The notes under the pieces were generated by a model. The model did not search any database. It was not told where the DNA came from and saw only the letters and a program-made list of their open reading frames with translations. A stretch of DNA of 34,632 nt from Sulfurihydrogenibium sp. (GTDB taxonomy: Bacteria > Aquificota > Aquificia > Aquificales > Hydrogenothermaceae), in the NCBI GenBank assembly GCA_002878035.1, contig PNIU01000085.1:1-34632 (forward strand). Reading direction: 5' to 3'. Shown piece by piece: positions 9,509 through 22,083 of this stretch. The position numbers and the translations under genes are program-made. Position 1 is the stretch's first letter. Each line of letters opens with the position of its first letter.

Positions 9509-12500
9509 GTGGAGAAGATGAAAAGAAAAAACTTTCAAAGATTTGATGCCATAAGGTTATCTTTGGCATCACCAGAAGTTATAAGGTCTTGGTCCCACGG
9601 AGAGGTAAAAAAGCCGGAAACACTTAACTACAGAACTTTAAAGCCTGAAAAAGACGGTCTATTTGATGCAAGAATCTTTGGACCTATAAAAGATTACGAA
9701 TGTTTGTGCGGTAAGTATAAAAAGAAAAAGTATGAAGGAACTATATGCGATAGATGTGGTGTTGAAGTTACAAAAGCCGATGTAAGAAGAGAAAGGTTTG
9801 GCCATATAGAACTTGCTTCTCCAGTAGTTCATATATGGTATCTAAAATCTACACCATCTAAAATTGGTACTCTTTTAGACTTAACATCAAGGGATATTGA
9901 AAGAGTTGTTTACTTTGAATCTTACCTACTTATAGAGCATCCAGTTACAGAAGAAGAGGAAGAAGCTTTTGCAAAAGACCAAAGAACGTTACCTATAATA
10001 GAAGGTGGTCTTACTAAGTTTGTAAAGTTATCCGTTATCAGTGAAGAAGAATTAAGACAAAACGAATACCAATACTCCAACACTGAAAAATTCGAATACG
10101 GGATGGGAGCAGAGAAAGTTAAAGATATCCTATCCCGTATAGATATGGAAGTTTTGGTTAAGAAACTAAAAGATGAACTTCACGGTTACGCCGGAACGTT
10201 TGACGATTTAAACCTTGAGTTTAAGACAAAGTATCCAAGAATTTACAATAAAGCTATAGCCGAGGTAGCAAGAAAATTCCAAGAGGTCGGTTTAAGGTTT
10301 GGAGATATAGAGCCTACAGAGAAAGAGATAGATGCCATCGTTTCTCAAGGTTATCATGTTGTTGTAGACCCTGGAAACTCTGAGCTTAAATTTGGTCAGA
10401 TAATAAATTTAGAGCAAACTCCTGTAGATGAATCAGTTGTAGTCTTAACTGGTGTCGAAGCATTAGAAAAACTTTACAAAGCTTACAGAGAAAAAGTAAA
10501 AGAGATACCTATATTTGAAGTAGTTAAAGAATCTGTAAGAAATGTTATCCTAAAAGAAGGCACTGACGCAAGATTAAAGAAACTTATAAGAAGACTAAGA
10601 CTTGCCGAAGGATTTCTACACTCTGGTAACAAACCAGAATGGATGATACTTGAAGTTTTACCTGTTATTCCTCCGGATTTAAGACCACTTTTACCTCTTG
10701 ATGGTGGAAGGTTTGCATCATCAGACCTAAACGACTTGTACAGAAGAGTTATAAACAGAAACAACAGACTAAAAAGACTTATAGACCTTGATGCTCCTGA
10801 GATAATCATAAGAAACGAAAAAAGAATGCTCCAAGAAGCAGTTGATGCACTTATAGATAACGGAAGAAGAGGAAGAATAGTAACTCAAAACAACAGACCT
10901 TTAAAATCTCTCTCAGACTCGTTGAGAGGTAAGCAAGGTAGATTTAGACAAAACTTACTTGGAAAAAGAGTAGACTACTCCGGACGTTCGGTTATAGTAG
11001 TTGGACCTGAACTTCAGATGCACGAGTGTGGTCTTCCTAAGCAGATGGCTTTAGAGTTATTTAAGCCTTTCATATACAGAAGACTTGAAGAAAAAGGATA
11101 CGCCACATCAATAAAAAGTGCTAAAAAACTTGTTGAAGAAAAAGCACCAGAAGTTTACGAATGTTTGGAAGAAGTAGTAAAACAACATCCAGTTCTTCTA
11201 AACCGTGCTCCTACACTACACAGAATGTCTGTCCAAGCTTTTGAACCAAAACTTGTTGAAGGTAAAGCAATAAAACTTCATCCTTTAGTCTGTCCTCCGT
11301 TTAACGCAGACTTTGACGGAGACCAGATGGCTGTCCACGTTCCTCTATCTGTAGAAGCTCAGCTTGAAGCTTACATACTTATGCTATCTACCCAAAACAT
11401 ACTATCACCGGCTCATGGTAAACCTGTTACAATGCCTTCTCAAGATATAATACTCGGTATACACTACATGACTCAGCAACTTCCCGGAGCCTTGGGAGAA
11501 GGAAAATATTTCGCTTCAGAAGAAGAAGCCATACTTGCTTACGATTTAGGAAAAGTTGATTTACTTGCAAAAATAAAGGTAAGAATAAATGGAAAGATTG
11601 TAGAAACGACTGTTGGAAGAATACTATTTAATCAGATACTTCCAAAAGGTTACAAGTTTGTTAACGAAGTTTTAGACAAGAAGAAGTTGTCTAAGTTAAT
11701 ATCCGAGATTTACGAGAAATTCGGTAACGAAATAACAGCTCAAACCTTAGACAAGATAAAAGATATAGGATTTAAGTTTGCTACGAAGTCCGGAGTATCT
11801 ATAGCCGTATCCGACTTAGTAGTACCTAAAGAAAAAGAGAAAATCCTAAACAAAGCTATAAAAGAAGCTGAAACAGTATGGAAACAGTATGTAGATGGAA
11901 TAATAACCAAAGGAGAAAGACACAACAAAGTTATCGATATATGGTCAAACGCTACAAACGAAGTTTCGGCTAAGATGTTTGAAGAGATAGAGAAAACCGA
12001 GAGAATCGAAAACGGTAAGAAGTACCCTGGATACTTTAACCCTGTTTACATGATGGCATCTTCCGGTGCGAGAGGTAGTAGAGACCAGATAAGACAGCTT
12101 GCCGGTATGCGTGGACTTATGGCAAAACACTCAGGAGAATTTATCGAAACTCCTATTATGTCAAACTTTAGAGAAGGTCTATCTGTAGTTGAGTACTTTA
12201 TATCAACTTACGGTGCAAGAAAAGGTCTTGCAGACACAGCTTTAAAAACTGCTGTGGCAGGATACCTTACAAGAAGGTTGGCCGACGTAGCTCAAGACGT
12301 TATCATCACTGCGGAAGACTGCGGAACTCTAAAAGGTATAACTGTAGGAGCAATCATAGAAAGCGGTGAGATAGTCGTTCCATTTAAAGATAGAGTAGTT
12401 GGAAGGTACGCAGCTGAAGATATTTATGACCCATACACAGGAGAACTTTTACTTGCAGCCGGTGAAGAAATTACAGAAGAAATTGCCGACAAATTTGAAA

Positions 12501-14254
12501 AGGCAGGTATAGAGAAAGTAAAAATCAGGTCTGCTTTAACCTGTGAGATGGAACATGGAGTATGTGCAAAATGTTACGGTAGAGACCTTTCACAGAAGAA
12601 ACTGGTTGATGTTGGAGAGGCTGTAGGTATAATCGCGGCTCAGTCTATCGGTGAACCAGGAACACAGTTAACAATGAGAACATTCCACATTGGTGGTGCT
12701 GCTACAGCAAAAGCCGCTCAAACTCAGCATGTAGCAACAGAACCGGGAATTGTAAAATTACAGAACGTTAAGTTTGTTATAGATAAAAAAGGTAGAAAAC
12801 TTATAATAAACAGAGAAGGCTCTATAAAAATATTAGATAAAGAAGGAAAAACGATAGAAAGATTTCCGGCTCCTTACGGTGCTGTCCTATACGTTGAAGA
12901 TGGTCAGGAAGTAAAAGAAGGAACTGTCCTTGCAGAATGGGAACCATTTAGCGACCCAATAGTTATAGAAAAAGGTGGAGAAGTAGAGTTTAGAGACGTT
13001 ATTCTCGATGTAACATTAAAAGAAGAGAGAGACAACATAACAGGAAAAACAAGTTATGTAATTACGTTCCTAAGACCAAAAGACGCTCAACTTCACACTC
13101 CAAGAATGGTTGTAAAAGATGAAGAAGGCAAAGAGTATGTTTACGACTTACCAGTAAACACAATACTACTTATTCCAAAAGACCAGTTAGAAGAAGTTTG
13201 GGATAAATGTTTCTCCTGTTCTGAAGCTGAAAAAACAGACGTTTACCATAAGTATTTACAAGTTAAAAAATCCTTCAAAGTTAATGAAGGAGACATTATT
13301 GCAAAAATACCAAAAGAAAAAGCTAAAGTTAGGGACATAGTTGGTGGTCTACCAAGAGTTGAAGAACTTCTGGAAGCAAGAGAACCTAAAAACAAAGCTA
13401 TCATTTCCGAAATCGATGGTATCGTAAGAATATACGAAGACGCAAAAGAGATTACAGTTATAAATCCTAAAGAAAACAAAACTCAAACCTACAAAGTCTC
13501 TGATAATACTTTTGTTATAGTTAAAAACGGTAGCTTGGTAAAAGCTGGTCAAAGTTTAGTAGACGATGGCTCTATAAAAGCAGAGTTTGACGGAATGGTT
13601 AGACTCAAGAGTGAAGGCTCAAGAATAGTAGTATTTAACAAAGAAACAGGTCAACAGAGAGATTACAAAGTTCCAAAAGGTAAGTTTATCATCGTAAAAG
13701 ACAACGCCACTGTAAAAGCTGGAGACCCTCTAACGGACGGTTCTCCAAACCCTCACGACATACTCAAGGTTATGGGTGTAGAAGAGTTAGCTGCTTTCCT
13801 TGTAAAAGAAGCTCAGATTGTTTACAGACTTCAAGGTGTTGAGATAAACGATAAACACTTTGAAGTTATCATCAGACAGATACTTAAGAAAGTAAAAATC
13901 GTTGACCCAGGAGACGGAAGATTCTTACTTAACGAAATAGTAGATAAAGCTGACTTAGAAGAAGAGATTCAAAAAGTCCTTAGTGAAGGTGGAAGACCAC
14001 CGAAAGCTGAACCAGTGCTTGTAGGTATAACTAAAGCATCGTTAACAACAAGAAGCTGGATATCTGCCGCTTCCTTCCAAGAAACAACAAGAGTCCTTGC
14101 AGATGCCGCAGTCGAAGGAAAAGTAGACCCATTGAAGGGATTAAAAGAAAACGTTATCATCGGTGGATTGATACCTGCAGGAACTGGAATAGAAGAGTAT
14201 GCTGAAGTAGACGTTGTTTTAGAAGAAGAAAAGATAACTACAGAAGAAAACTAA
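9509..14254 (+). CDS. rpoC: DNA-directed RNA polymerase subunit beta' (GTG start)
   Basis: [16 protein letters not shown] catalytic motif, [22 protein letters not shown] zinc finger; 1581 aa; SD aggagg 9 nt upstream of GTG. Confidence 0.99.
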   Translation: MEKMKRKNFQRFDAIRLSLASPEVIRSWSHGEVKKPETLNYRTLKPEKDGLFDARIFGPIKDYECLCGKYKKKKYEGTICDRCGVEVTKADVRRERFGHIELASPVVHIWYLKSTPSKIGTLLDLTSRDIERVVYFESYLLIEHPVTEEEEEAFAKDQRTLPIIEGGLTKFVKLSVISEEELRQNEYQYSNTEKFEYGMGAEKVKDILSRIDMEVLVKKLKDELHGYAGTFDDLNLEFKTKYPRIYNKAIAEVARKFQEVGLRFGDIEPTEKEIDAIVSQGYHVVVDPGNSELKFGQIINLEQTPVDESVVVLTGVEALEKLYKAYREKVKEIPIFEVVKESVRNVILKEGTDARLKKLIRRLRLAEGFLHSGNKPEWMILEVLPVIPPDLRPLLPLDGGRFASSDLNDLYRRVINRNNRLKRLIDLDAPEIIIRNEKRMLQEAVDALIDNGRRGRIVTQNNRPLKSLSDSLRGKQGRFRQNLLGKRVDYSGRSVIVVGPELQMHECGLPKQMALELFKPFIYRRLEEKGYATSIKSAKKLVEEKAPEVYECLEEVVKQHPVLLNRAPTLHRMSVQAFEPKLVEGKAIKLHPLVCPPFNADFDGDQMAVHVPLSVEAQLEAYILMLSTQNILSPAHGKPVTMPSQDIILGIHYMTQQLPGALGEGKYFASEEEAILAYDLGKVDLLAKIKVRINGKIVETTVGRILFNQILPKGYKFVNEVLDKKKLSKLISEIYEKFGNEITAQTLDKIKDIGFKFATKSGVSIAVSDLVVPKEKEKILNKAIKEAETVWKQYVDGIITKGERHNKVIDIWSNATNEVSAKMFEEIEKTERIENGKKYPGYFNPVYMMASSGARGSRDQIRQLAGMRGLMAKHSGEFIETPIMSNFREGLSVVEYFISTYGARKGLADTALKTAVAGYLTRRLADVAQDVIITAEDCGTLKGITVGAIIESGEIVVPFKDRVVGRYAAEDIYDPYTGELLLAAGEEITEEIADKFEKAGIEKVKIRSALTCEMEHGVCAKCYGRDLSQKKLVDVGEAVGIIAAQSIGEPGTQLTMRTFHIGGAATAKAAQTQHVATEPGIVKLQNVKFVIDKKGRKLIINREGSIKILDKEGKTIERFPAPYGAVLYVEDGQEVKEGTVLAEWEPFSDPIVIEKGGEVEFRDVILDVTLKEERDNITGKTSYVITFLRPKDAQLHTPRMVVKDEEGKEYVYDLPVNTILLIPKDQLEEVWDKCFSCSEAEKTDVYHKYLQVKKSFKVNEGDIIAKIPKEKAKVRDIVGGLPRVEELLEAREPKNKAIISEIDGIVRIYEDAKEITVINPKENKTQTYKVSDNTFVIVKNGSLVKAGQSLVDDGSIKAEFDGMVRLKSEGSRIVVFNKETGQQRDYKVPKGKFIIVKDNATVKAGDPLTDGSPNPHDILKVMGVEELAAFLVKEAQIVYRLQGVEINDKHFEVIIRQILKKVKIVDPGDGRFLLNEIVDKADLEEEIQKVLSEGGRPPKAEPVLVGITKASLTTRSWISAASFQETTRVLADAAVEGKVDPLKGLKENVIIGGLIPAGTGIEEYAEVDVVLEEEKITTEEN
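13415..13570 (+). repeat. RpoC internal tandem repeat unit 1 (protein level)
   Basis: [52 protein letters not shown]. Confidence 0.7.
13589..13741 (+). repeat. RpoC internal tandem repeat unit 2 (protein level)
   Basis: [51 protein letters not shown] aligns with unit 1. Confidence 0.7.
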
Positions 14255-14271
14255 ACTTATAAATTTCCCAA

Positions 14272-14303
14272 AAGGGAGGTTAACTCCTCCCTTGATTTTT
14301 TTT
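14272..14303 (+). terminator. Intrinsic terminator after rpoC
   Basis: AAGGGAGG-TTAACT-CCTCCCTT hairpin followed by GA and T8. Confidence 0.88.
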
Positions 14304-14320
14304 AATCTTTTCAGTATAAT
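14292..14320 (+). promoter_or_regulatory. Promoter TTGATT-N17-TATAAT for rpsL operon, overlapping the rpoC terminator
   Basis: -35 TTGATT 14292-14297, -10 TATAAT 14315-14320, 17-nt spacer; rpsL GTG at 14375. Confidence 0.75.
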
Positions 14321-14374
14321 ATTCGTTTTAGTTTTACATTAGAAAAATTTTGTTTATATTTTAGGAGGTATACA

Positions 14375-14782
14375 GTGCCAACTATAAACCAGCTTGTAAG
14401 AAAAGGTAGAGAAGTTGTAAAGAAAAAATCTAAAGCACCTGCTTTGCAAGGAAACCCTCAGAAAAGGGGAGTTTGTGTCCGTGTTTACACAACCACTCCA
14501 AAGAAGCCAAACTCCGCTTTAAGAAAAGTTGCAAGGGTTAGATTATCTAACGGTTATGAAGTTACATGTTATATCCCTGGTATAGGACACAACTTACAGG
14601 AACACTCAATCGTTTTAGTGAGAGGTGGAAGGGTTAAGGACCTACCTGGAGTAAGATACAAGATAATCCGTGGTGCTCTTGATGCTGCAGGTGTTAAAGA
14701 TAGAAAACAATCCCGTTCTAAGTACGGAGTTAAGAAACCTAAACCAGGTCAAGCTGTAGCCGCTGCAGGTAAGAAAAAGTAA
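14375..14782 (+). CDS. rpsL: 30S ribosomal protein S12 (GTG start)
   Basis: [48 protein letters not shown]. Confidence 0.99.
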   Translation: MPTINQLVRKGREVVKKKSKAPALQGNPQKRGVCVRVYTTTPKKPNSALRKVARVRLSNGYEVTCYIPGIGHNLQEHSIVLVRGGRVKDLPGVRYKIIRGALDAAGVKDRKQSRSKYGVKKPKPGQAVAAAGKKK

Positions 14783-14803
14783 TTAATTTAAGGAGAGGTA
14801 AAG

Positions 14804-15283
14804 ATGCCAAGGAAAGGACCTGTTAAACCAAGAGAGATAATGCCAGACCCAATTTACAGAGATGTTTTAGTGCATAAACTCATAAATAAAGTGATGGTAG
14901 ATGGTAAAAAGTCTAAAGCAGAGAAAATTGTTTACGGTGCTATGCAGATACTTGCAGAAAAAACAGGAGAACAACCTTTAGAAGCTCTATACAAAGCAAT
15001 AGAAAATATAAAACCTATTTTGGAAGTAAGACCAAGAAGGGTTGGTGGTGCTACTTACCAAGTGCCTATGGAAGTTCCACCAAGAAGGCAAATATCTCTT
15101 GCTTTAAGATGGCTTGTAGAAGCAGCAAGAAGTAGAAGCGGAAAAGGAAACTATACAATGCTTGAAAAATTATCCAACGAATTATACGATGCTTACAATA
15201 ATAGAGGAAACGCAGTTAAGAAAAAAGAAGAAACCCACAGAATGGCAGAAGCAAACAAAGCTTTTGCTCACTACAAATGGTAA
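14804..15283 (+). CDS. rpsG: 30S ribosomal protein S7
   Basis: [37 protein letters not shown]. Confidence 0.99.
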   Translation: MPRKGPVKPREIMPDPIYRDVLVHKLINKVMVDGKKSKAEKIVYGAMQILAEKTGEQPLEALYKAIENIKPILEVRPRRVGGATYQVPMEVPPRRQISLALRWLVEAARSRSGKGNYTMLEKLSNELYDAYNNRGNAVKKKEETHRMAEANKAFAHYKW

Positions 15284-15334
15284 ATAAAATGATAGTTTGA
15301 ATTTGAATTAGAAAATTAGGGAGGAAAATAAAAA

Positions 15335-17416
15335 ATGCCAAGGCAAGTGCCAATTGAAAAATTAAGAAATATAGGAATTGTAGCTCACATAGACGCAGGA
15401 AAAACTACAACAACTGAAAGAATACTGTTCTATACAGGAAAAACTTACAAAATAGGTGAGGTCCATGAAGGTGCCGCTACTATGGACTGGATGGAACAGG
15501 AAAAGGAGAGAGGTATCACAATCACAGCGGCAACTACGGCTGCATACTGGAAAGGATACCAACTTAACATAATAGATACTCCAGGACACGTAGACTTTGG
15601 TGTTGAAGTTGTAAGGTCTATGAAGGCTCTTGATGGTATAATTTTCGTTTTTTCTTCAGTTGAAGGTGTTCAACCACAGTCAGAAGCTAACTGGAGATGG
15701 GCTGACAGATTCCAAAAACCAAGAATAGCTTTTGTAAACAAAATGGATAGAGTTGGTGCAAACTTCTTTGGAGTTTATGAAGATATAAAGAAAAAACTTG
15801 GTGCAAACCCAGTGCCTATACAGATTCCAGTAGGTGCTGAAGACAACTTCATAGGTGTTGTAGACCTGTTTAAGATGAAGGCTATCATCTGGGATGGAGA
15901 TGAACTTGGAGCTAAGTTTTCTGAAAAGGAAATTCCTGCTGATTTAGTAGATTTAGCTCAAGAATGGCGCGAAAAAATGATAGAAGCCATCGTTGAAACA
16001 GACGAAGCTTTGATGGAAAAGTACTTTGCTGGTGAAGAAATATCAGAAGAAGAGTTAAAGAAGGCATTGAGAAAAGCTACGATAGATAGAAAGCTTGTTC
16101 CAATGCTTTGCGGAACGGCGTTTAAGAACAAAGGAATACAACCTCTCTTAGATGCCGTTATAGATTTTCTACCATCTCCTGTAGATTTACCACCTGTTAA
16201 AGGAACAAATCCAAACACTGGTGAAGAGGTTGAAAGAAAAGCTTCTGATGATGAGCCTTTCTGTGCGTTAGCATTTAAAGTTATGGCAGACCCTTACGCA
16301 GGACAGCTTACATACTTTAGAGTCTACTCTGGTGTAGTAAAAGCTGGTCAAACGGTATACATCTCCAACAAAGGTAAGAAGGAAAGAATTGGAAGACTTC
16401 TTAGAATGCATGCTAACCAAAGAGAAGAAATTACTGAAGTCTACGCAGGAGATATAGCTGCAGCGGTAGGTATCGATGCTACTACTGGTGACACACTCTG
16501 TGATGAGAAAAACCCTATTGTCTTAGAAAAGATGGAGTTCCCAGAACCTGTTATAGCTATGGCAATAGAACCAAAAACCAAATCAGACCAAGAAAAACTT
16601 TCACAAGTTTTAAATAAATTTATGAAAGAAGACCCTACGTTTAAAGTTTCTGTTGACCCAGAAACTAACCAAACACTAATCCATGGTATGGGTGAGCTCC
16701 ACCTCGAAATCATAATAGACAGAATGAAGAGAGAACATAAACTTGAAGTTAACGTTGGTAAGCCCCAGGTTGCTTACAAAGAGACTATCAAGAAAAAAGC
16801 TACTGCTGAAGGTAAGTTTATAAGACAGTCCGGTGGTAGAGGTCAGTACGGTCACGTTTGGATAGAGATAGAGCCTAACCCAGAAAAAGAGTATGAGTTT
16901 GTTGATAAAATCGTTGGTGGAGTCATTCCAAAAGAGTTTATTCCAGCTGTAGACGAAGGAATAAGAGAAGCTATGAACCACGGTGTAGTAGCAGGCTACC
17001 CAGTTATAAACATTAAAGCTACTCTATTTGATGGTTCATTCCACGAAGTAGACTCTTCTGAAATCGCATTTAAAATAGCAGGTTCTATGGCATTTAGAGA
17101 AGCTATGAAAAAAGCAGATCCAGTTCTTCTTGAACCGATAATGTACGTTGAAGTTGATACTCCAGATGAATATATGGGAGACGTTATGGGAGACCTAAAC
17201 AGAAGAAGAGGAAGAATCCTTGGAATGGAAAAGAAAGGAAACACTCAAACTATAAAAGCTGAAGTTCCTCTTGCTGAGATGTTTGGCTATGCAACAGACT
17301 TAAGGTCTCTAACACAAGGTAGAGCTACGTTTGTTATGACCTTCCAAAGATACGAAGAAGTACCAAGACATATAGCTGAACAAATTGCAGGACAAAGAAA
17401 TAAATCTCAAGATTAA
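15335..17416 (+). CDS. fusA: Elongation factor G
   Basis: [36 protein letters not shown]; 693 aa. Confidence 0.99.
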   Translation: MPRQVPIEKLRNIGIVAHIDAGKTTTTERILFYTGKTYKIGEVHEGAATMDWMEQEKERGITITAATTAAYWKGYQLNIIDTPGHVDFGVEVVRSMKALDGIIFVFSSVEGVQPQSEANWRWADRFQKPRIAFVNKMDRVGANFFGVYEDIKKKLGANPVPIQIPVGAEDNFIGVVDLFKMKAIIWDGDELGAKFSEKEIPADLVDLAQEWREKMIEAIVETDEALMEKYFAGEEISEEELKKALRKATIDRKLVPMLCGTAFKNKGIQPLLDAVIDFLPSPVDLPPVKGTNPNTGEEVERKASDDEPFCALAFKVMADPYAGQLTYFRVYSGVVKAGQTVYISNKGKKERIGRLLRMHANQREEITEVYAGDIAAAVGIDATTGDTLCDEKNPIVLEKMEFPEPVIAMAIEPKTKSDQEKLSQVLNKFMKEDPTFKVSVDPETNQTLIHGMGELHLEIIIDRMKREHKLEVNVGKPQVAYKETIKKKATAEGKFIRQSGGRGQYGHVWIEIEPNPEKEYEFVDKIVGGVIPKEFIPAVDEGIREAMNHGVVAGYPVINIKATLFDGSFHEVDSSEIAFKIAGSMAFREAMKKADPVLLEPIMYVEVDTPDEYMGDVMGDLNRRRGRILGMEKKGNTQTIKAEVPLAEMFGYATDLRSLTQGRATFVMTFQRYEEVPRHIAEQIAGQRNKSQD

Positions 17417-17418
17417 TA

Positions 17419-18642
17419 TAGGAGGTAAAGATTAATGGCAAAAGAGAAATTTGTAAGGGGTAAAGAGCATCTAAACGTAGGAACAATAGGGCACGTAGAC
17501 CACGGAAAGACAACATTAACAGCAGCAATAACCTACGTACAAAGCAAGAAAGGATTAGCAAAATTCGTAGGATACTCAGACATCGATAAAGCACCAGAAG
17601 AAAGAGAGAGAGGAATCACAATAAACATAACACACGTAGAGTATGAGACAGAGAAAAGACACTACGCACACGTAGACTGTCCAGGACACGCAGACTACAT
17701 CAAGAACATGATAACAGGTGCAGCACAGATGGACGGAGCCATACTTGTAGTATCAGCAGCAGACGGACCAATGCCACAAACAAGGGAACACGTACTATTA
17801 GCAAGACAAGTTAACGTTCCATACATAGTAGTATTTTTAAACAAATGCGACATGGTAGACGATGAAGAGCTAATAGACTTAGTAGAGATGGAAGTAAGGG
17901 AGTTATTATCAAAGTATGACTTTCCAGGGGATGAAGTACCAGTAATCAGAGGTTCAGCATTAGGGGCATTAAACGATGATCCAAAATGGGTTGCATCAGT
18001 AGAAGAGCTATTAAAAGCGATGGACGAATACATACCAACACCACCAAGAGAGACAGACAAACCATTCCTAATGGCGATAGAGGACGTATTTACGATAACA
18101 GGAAGAGGAACAGTAGTAACAGGAAGAGTAGAGAGAGGAACATTAAAAGTAGGGGACGAAGTAGAGATAGTAGGTTTATCAGATGAGAAGAAGAAGACAG
18201 TAGTAACAGGAATAGAGATGTTCAGGAAGCAGTTAGACGAAGCGATAGCAGGTGACAACGTAGGGGTATTACTAAGAGGGATAACAAAGGACGAAGTAGA
18301 GAGAGGGCAAGTATTAGCGAAGCCTGGAACAATAACACCACACAAGAGATTTAAGGCACAGGTATATGTATTAAGCAAAGAGGAAGGGGGAAGACACACA
18401 CCATTTTTTGTAGGATACAGGCCACAATTTTACATCAGGACGGCAGATGTAACAGGAACAGTAGTAGGGTTACCAGAGGGACAGGAGATGGTAATGCCGG
18501 GAGACAACGTAGAGTTAGAAGTAGAGTTGATGGTACCGGTAGCTATGGAAGAGCAGATGAGGTTTGCTATCAGGGAAGGTGGAAGGACGGTAGGAGCTGG
18601 TGTAGTTACTAAAATATTAGACTAACGTGAGGATGTAAGATG
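17419..18642 (+). repeat. Long direct repeat copy 2 (tuf plus flanking RBS and start codon of next gene), 1224 bp
   Basis: Reads as identical to 254-1477. Confidence 0.9.
17435..18625 (+). CDS. tuf: Elongation factor Tu (copy 2)
   Basis: Translation identical to copy 1; classical str-operon position after fusA. Confidence 0.98.
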   Translation: MAKEKFVRGKEHLNVGTIGHVDHGKTTLTAAITYVQSKKGLAKFVGYSDIDKAPEERERGITINITHVEYETEKRHYAHVDCPGHADYIKNMITGAAQMDGAILVVSAADGPMPQTREHVLLARQVNVPYIVVFLNKCDMVDDEELIDLVEMEVRELLSKYDFPGDEVPVIRGSALGALNDDPKWVASVEELLKAMDEYIPTPPRETDKPFLMAIEDVFTITGRGTVVTGRVERGTLKVGDEVEIVGLSDEKKKTVVTGIEMFRKQLDEAIAGDNVGVLLRGITKDEVERGQVLAKPGTITPHKRFKAQVYVLSKEEGGRHTPFFVGYRPQFYIRTADVTGTVVGLPEGQEMVMPGDNVELEVELMVPVAMEEQMRFAIREGGRTVGAGVVTKILD

Positions 18643-18948
18643 CAGGAGAAAATTAGAATAAAACTTAAAGCTTTTGATCATAGAGTTTTAGACCAATCTG
18701 TAAAACAAATAGTTGATACCGTTAAGAGAGGAGGAGGACTCTTAAAGGGTCCTATCCCTCTTCCAACTGAAAGGAAAATTTGGTGTGTACATAGGTCGCC
18801 ACATAAATTTGAACAATCAAGAGAACACTTTGAAATGAGAATTCATAAAAGACTTATAGAGATAGAAAACGCAACACCTCAAACCATAGAAGCACTTATG
18901 GATATAAACCTTCCTGCAGGTGTTGACGTAGAGATTAAATTAAGTTAA
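18640..18948 (+). CDS. rpsJ: 30S ribosomal protein S10
   Basis: [38 protein letters not shown]. Confidence 0.98.
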   Translation: MQEKIRIKLKAFDHRVLDQSVKQIVDTVKRGGGLLKGPIPLPTERKIWCVHRSPHKFEQSREHFEMRIHKRLIEIENATPQTIEALMDINLPAGVDVEIKLS

Positions 18949-18962
18949 AAGGAGAGATAACC

Positions 18963-19649
18963 ATGCCAAAAGGCATTATCGGAAAGAAGATAGGAATGAC
19001 AAGAGTTTTTATAAACGGTAAAGCTATACCGGTTACGGTAATCCAAGCTGGGCCTTGCTTTGTTACTTACTTAAGAACGAAAGATAAAGATGGTTACGAA
19101 GCTGTAGCTTTAGCTTATGGAGAAAGAAAGGAGAAGAACACACCTAAACCACTTTTAGCTATATTTAAGAAAGCAAACATTAAACCTGCAAGAGTGATAA
19201 AAGAGTTTCCTTTAAAAGAAGGAGAAACTCTACAATTAGGCCAAGAAATAAGAGTGGAGCAAGTTTTTGAAAAAGGAGATTTGGTTGACATAACTGGTAA
19301 ATCAAAGGGTAGAGGATTTACATCAGTAATGAAAAGATGGGATTTTGCAGGATTCCCTAAATCCCACGGTCACAGATACCATAGAGCTGTAGGTTCTATT
19401 GGTTGTAGAACTGAACCAGGTAGAGTTTGGAAAACAAAAAGAATGGCTGGTCATTATGGTAACGAAACTATTACGGTTTTAGGATTGGAAGTTGTAGATA
19501 TAATCCCAGAAAAAAATGTTATACTGGTTAAAGGCTCTGTACCAGGAGCACCAAACTCTATAGTTTTCTTAAAATCAAGTGTTATAGCGGAAAGAAGAAA
19601 AGGAAAATTAAAGCTTCAAAAATCAAAAGCAGCTTATGCACAAACATAA
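18963..19649 (+). CDS. rplC: 50S ribosomal protein L3
   Basis: GIIGKKIGMTRVF, FAGFPKSHGHRYHRAVGSIGCRTEPGRVWKTKRMAGHYG. Confidence 0.98.
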   Translation: MPKGIIGKKIGMTRVFINGKAIPVTVIQAGPCFVTYLRTKDKDGYEAVALAYGERKEKNTPKPLLAIFKKANIKPARVIKEFPLKEGETLQLGQEIRVEQVFEKGDLVDITGKSKGRGFTSVMKRWDFAGFPKSHGHRYHRAVGSIGCRTEPGRVWKTKRMAGHYGNETITVLGLEVVDIIPEKNVILVKGSVPGAPNSIVFLKSSVIAERRKGKLKLQKSKAAYAQT

Positions 19650-19667
19650 CTGAAAGAGGTGAAATAA

Positions 19668-20294
19668 ATGGAATTCAACGTTGTAAACAATAAAAATGAA
19701 GTTGTAGGGAAAGTTAACTTAAATGAAAATATCTTTAAAACGGAAGTAAACCAAGGTACTGTATGGGAAGTTATAAAATGGCATTTAGCTATAAAAAGAG
19801 CTGGAACAGCTAGCACAAAAACCAGAGCAGAGGTTGCCGGCTCAAACAGAAAGATATATCCACAGAAAGGAACAGGTAGAGCAAGACACGGTGATAGAAA
19901 AGCCAACATATTCGTAGGTGGTGGTGTAGCTCACGGTCCACATCCAAGAGATTACTACTACGCATTACCTAAAAAAGTTAGAAAGAAAGTTTTAAAAGGA
20001 GTTTTAACTTACAAGTTAAACAATAACGAACTTATCGTTGTTGAAGATTTTAACTTTGAACAACCAAAAACAAAAAATGCAGTAGAAGTTTTAAAGAACT
20101 TTGGATTAGAGCAAGCAAAGGTTTTACTCGTATTACCGGAAAAAATAGAAAACGTAATTAAATCTTTTAGAAACATACCTAAAGTAAAAATACTCCTTTC
20201 TGAAGGTTTAAACTCTTACGATTTACTAAACGCAGAAAAAGTAATAATTTTTAAATCAGCTTTAGAAAAGATTCAAGAGAGGTTAGCACAATGA
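19668..20294 (+). CDS. rplD: 50S ribosomal protein L4
   Basis: TKTRAEVAGSNRKIYPQKGTGRARHGDRKANIFVGGGVAHGP. Confidence 0.98.
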   Translation: MEFNVVNNKNEVVGKVNLNENIFKTEVNQGTVWEVIKWHLAIKRAGTASTKTRAEVAGSNRKIYPQKGTGRARHGDRKANIFVGGGVAHGPHPRDYYYALPKKVRKKVLKGVLTYKLNNNELIVVEDFNFEQPKTKNAVEVLKNFGLEQAKVLLVLPEKIENVIKSFRNIPKVKILLSEGLNSYDLLNAEKVIIFKSALEKIQERLAQ

Positions 20295-20584
20295 GAACCG
20301 TTTACGATATTATAATAAGACCAGTCTTAACAGAAAAAGCCGTTAAAGATAATGAAAAGAACAACACTTTAACGTTTGAAGTTGCTATGGATGCAAACAA
20401 GATAGAAATAAAAAAAGCAGTAGAAGAGATTTTTGGTGTAAAAGTAAAAGATGTAAGAACGGTAATTGTAAAACCTAAGCCAAAGAGATTTGGGTTTAGG
20501 TCTTCTGGTTTTAAAAAGGCTTGGAAAAAAGCCATTGTAAAAGTAGAATCAGAAAAACCAATCAATATAGCTGAATTAGTTTGA
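20291..20584 (+). CDS. rplW: 50S ribosomal protein L23
   Basis: YDIIIRPVLTEKAVK, ATG overlaps rplD stop (ATGA). Confidence 0.97.
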   Translation: MRTVYDIIIRPVLTEKAVKDNEKNNTLTFEVAMDANKIEIKKAVEEIFGVKVKDVRTVIVKPKPKRFGFRSSGFKKAWKKAIVKVESEKPINIAELV

Positions 20585-20595
20585 GGTGAGAGATT

Positions 20596-21420
20596 ATGGG
20601 TGTTAGAAAATTAAAACCAGTAACAAACGGTACAAGACACGCGGTACTTTACGACTTCGCAGAGATAACAAAATCTGAACCAGAAAAATCTTTACTGGAG
20701 CCTCTTAAAAGGCATGCTGGTAGAAACAACCAAGGAAGAATAACTGTTAGACATAGAGGTGGTGGTCATAAAAGGCGCTACAGAATAATAGATTTTAAGA
20801 GAGACAAGTGGGGTGTTCCTGCAAAGGTTGCCGCCATAGAGTATGACCCAAACAGAAGTGCAAGGATAGCACTTCTACATTACCTTGACGGTGAAAAAAG
20901 ATACATAATCTGGCCAGAAGGTTTAAAAGTTGGAGATATAGTAGTTTCTGGACCAGATGCTGAGATAAAAGTAGGAAACGCTTTACCAATAGAAAATATA
21001 CCGGTAGGTACTCTTATTCATAATATAGAGCTTACTCCGGGTAAAGGGGGACAACTTGTTAGAGCAGCAGGAATGTCAGCTCAGATTCTTGGTAGGGAAG
21101 GAGATTACGTTCAAGTTAGACTTCCTTCTGGAGAAATAAGATTAATATACAAAAAGTGTATGGCAACAGTTGGTGCTGTTGGACTTGCTGAACACGAACT
21201 GGTTGAACTTGGTAAAGCTGGTAGAGCAAGATGGCTTGGAATAAGGCCTACTGTAAGAGGTACAGCTATGAACCCTGTTGACCACCCTCACGGTGGTGGT
21301 GAAGGTAGAACCTTCGGTAAACATCCAGTATCACCTTGGGGTCTACCTACAAAAGGATATAAAACAAGAAGAGGAGCTAAATACTCTGACAAATTCATAA
21401 TTAAACGTAGAGGTAAATAA
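20596..21420 (+). CDS. rplB: 50S ribosomal protein L2
   Basis: [39 protein letters not shown]. Confidence 0.99.
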   Translation: MGVRKLKPVTNGTRHAVLYDFAEITKSEPEKSLLEPLKRHAGRNNQGRITVRHRGGGHKRRYRIIDFKRDKWGVPAKVAAIEYDPNRSARIALLHYLDGEKRYIIWPEGLKVGDIVVSGPDAEIKVGNALPIENIPVGTLIHNIELTPGKGGQLVRAAGMSAQILGREGDYVQVRLPSGEIRLIYKKCMATVGAVGLAEHELVELGKAGRARWLGIRPTVRGTAMNPVDHPHGGGEGRTFGKHPVSPWGLPTKGYKTRRGAKYSDKFIIKRRGK

Positions 21421-21422
21421 AG

Positions 21423-21722
21423 ATGGGATTTAAAGGAAAGTGGAACGAAAGGAATAAAAACCCATACGTAAACGAAAAATTACTCAAAAAAATCAGACAG
21501 ATGAACGAAACTGGAGAAAGAAAAATAATAAAAGTCTGGGATAGAGCTTGCACCATTACTCAGGAAATGGTAGGTCATACCATAGCCGTTTATAACGGTC
21601 AGAAATTTATCCCAGTTTACATTCAACCAGAAATGGTAGGACATAAGTTGGGAGAGTTTTCTCTTACAAGGACATTTAGAGGACACCCAGACAAATCAGC
21701 AAAAGCTGTAAAGAAAAAGTAA
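21423..21722 (+). CDS. rpsS: 30S ribosomal protein S19
   Basis: [53 protein letters not shown]. Confidence 0.98.
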   Translation: MGFKGKWNERNKNPYVNEKLLKKIRQMNETGERKIIKVWDRACTITQEMVGHTIAVYNGQKFIPVYIQPEMVGHKLGEFSLTRTFRGHPDKSAKAVKKK

Positions 21723-21734
21723 GAGGAGATGAAG

Positions 21735-22082
21735 ATGGAGAACACAGCAAGAGCTATACTAAGATACGCTCACATATCACCTTACAAAGTAAGACAAGTT
21801 ATAAATTTAATAAGAGGAAAAGATGTAGCTACTGCTTTAGCTATACTGCAGGAAATACCTAAAAGACCTGCAAGAGTTGTAGAAAAACTCTTAAAAAGTG
21901 CAATATCTAATGCAGAACTTAAAGGTATGGATATTGATAACCTTTATATAGCTAAAATTCATGCAGAAGAAGGTCCAATGCTTAAAAGATATACACCAAA
22001 AGCTCATGGTAGAGCAACTTTAATCAGAAGAAGATTCTCTCATATATATATATATTTAGCTGAGAAACAGGAGGAAAAATAA
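21735..22082 (+). CDS. rplV: 50S ribosomal protein L22
   Basis: [25 protein letters not shown]; in-frame ATG at 21729 also possible, 21735 better spaced from AGAGGAG SD. Confidence 0.95.
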   Translation: MENTARAILRYAHISPYKVRQVINLIRGKDVATALAILQEIPKRPARVVEKLLKSAISNAELKGMDIDNLYIAKIHAEEGPMLKRYTPKAHGRATLIRRRFSHIYIYLAEKQEEK

Positions 22083-22083
22083 A

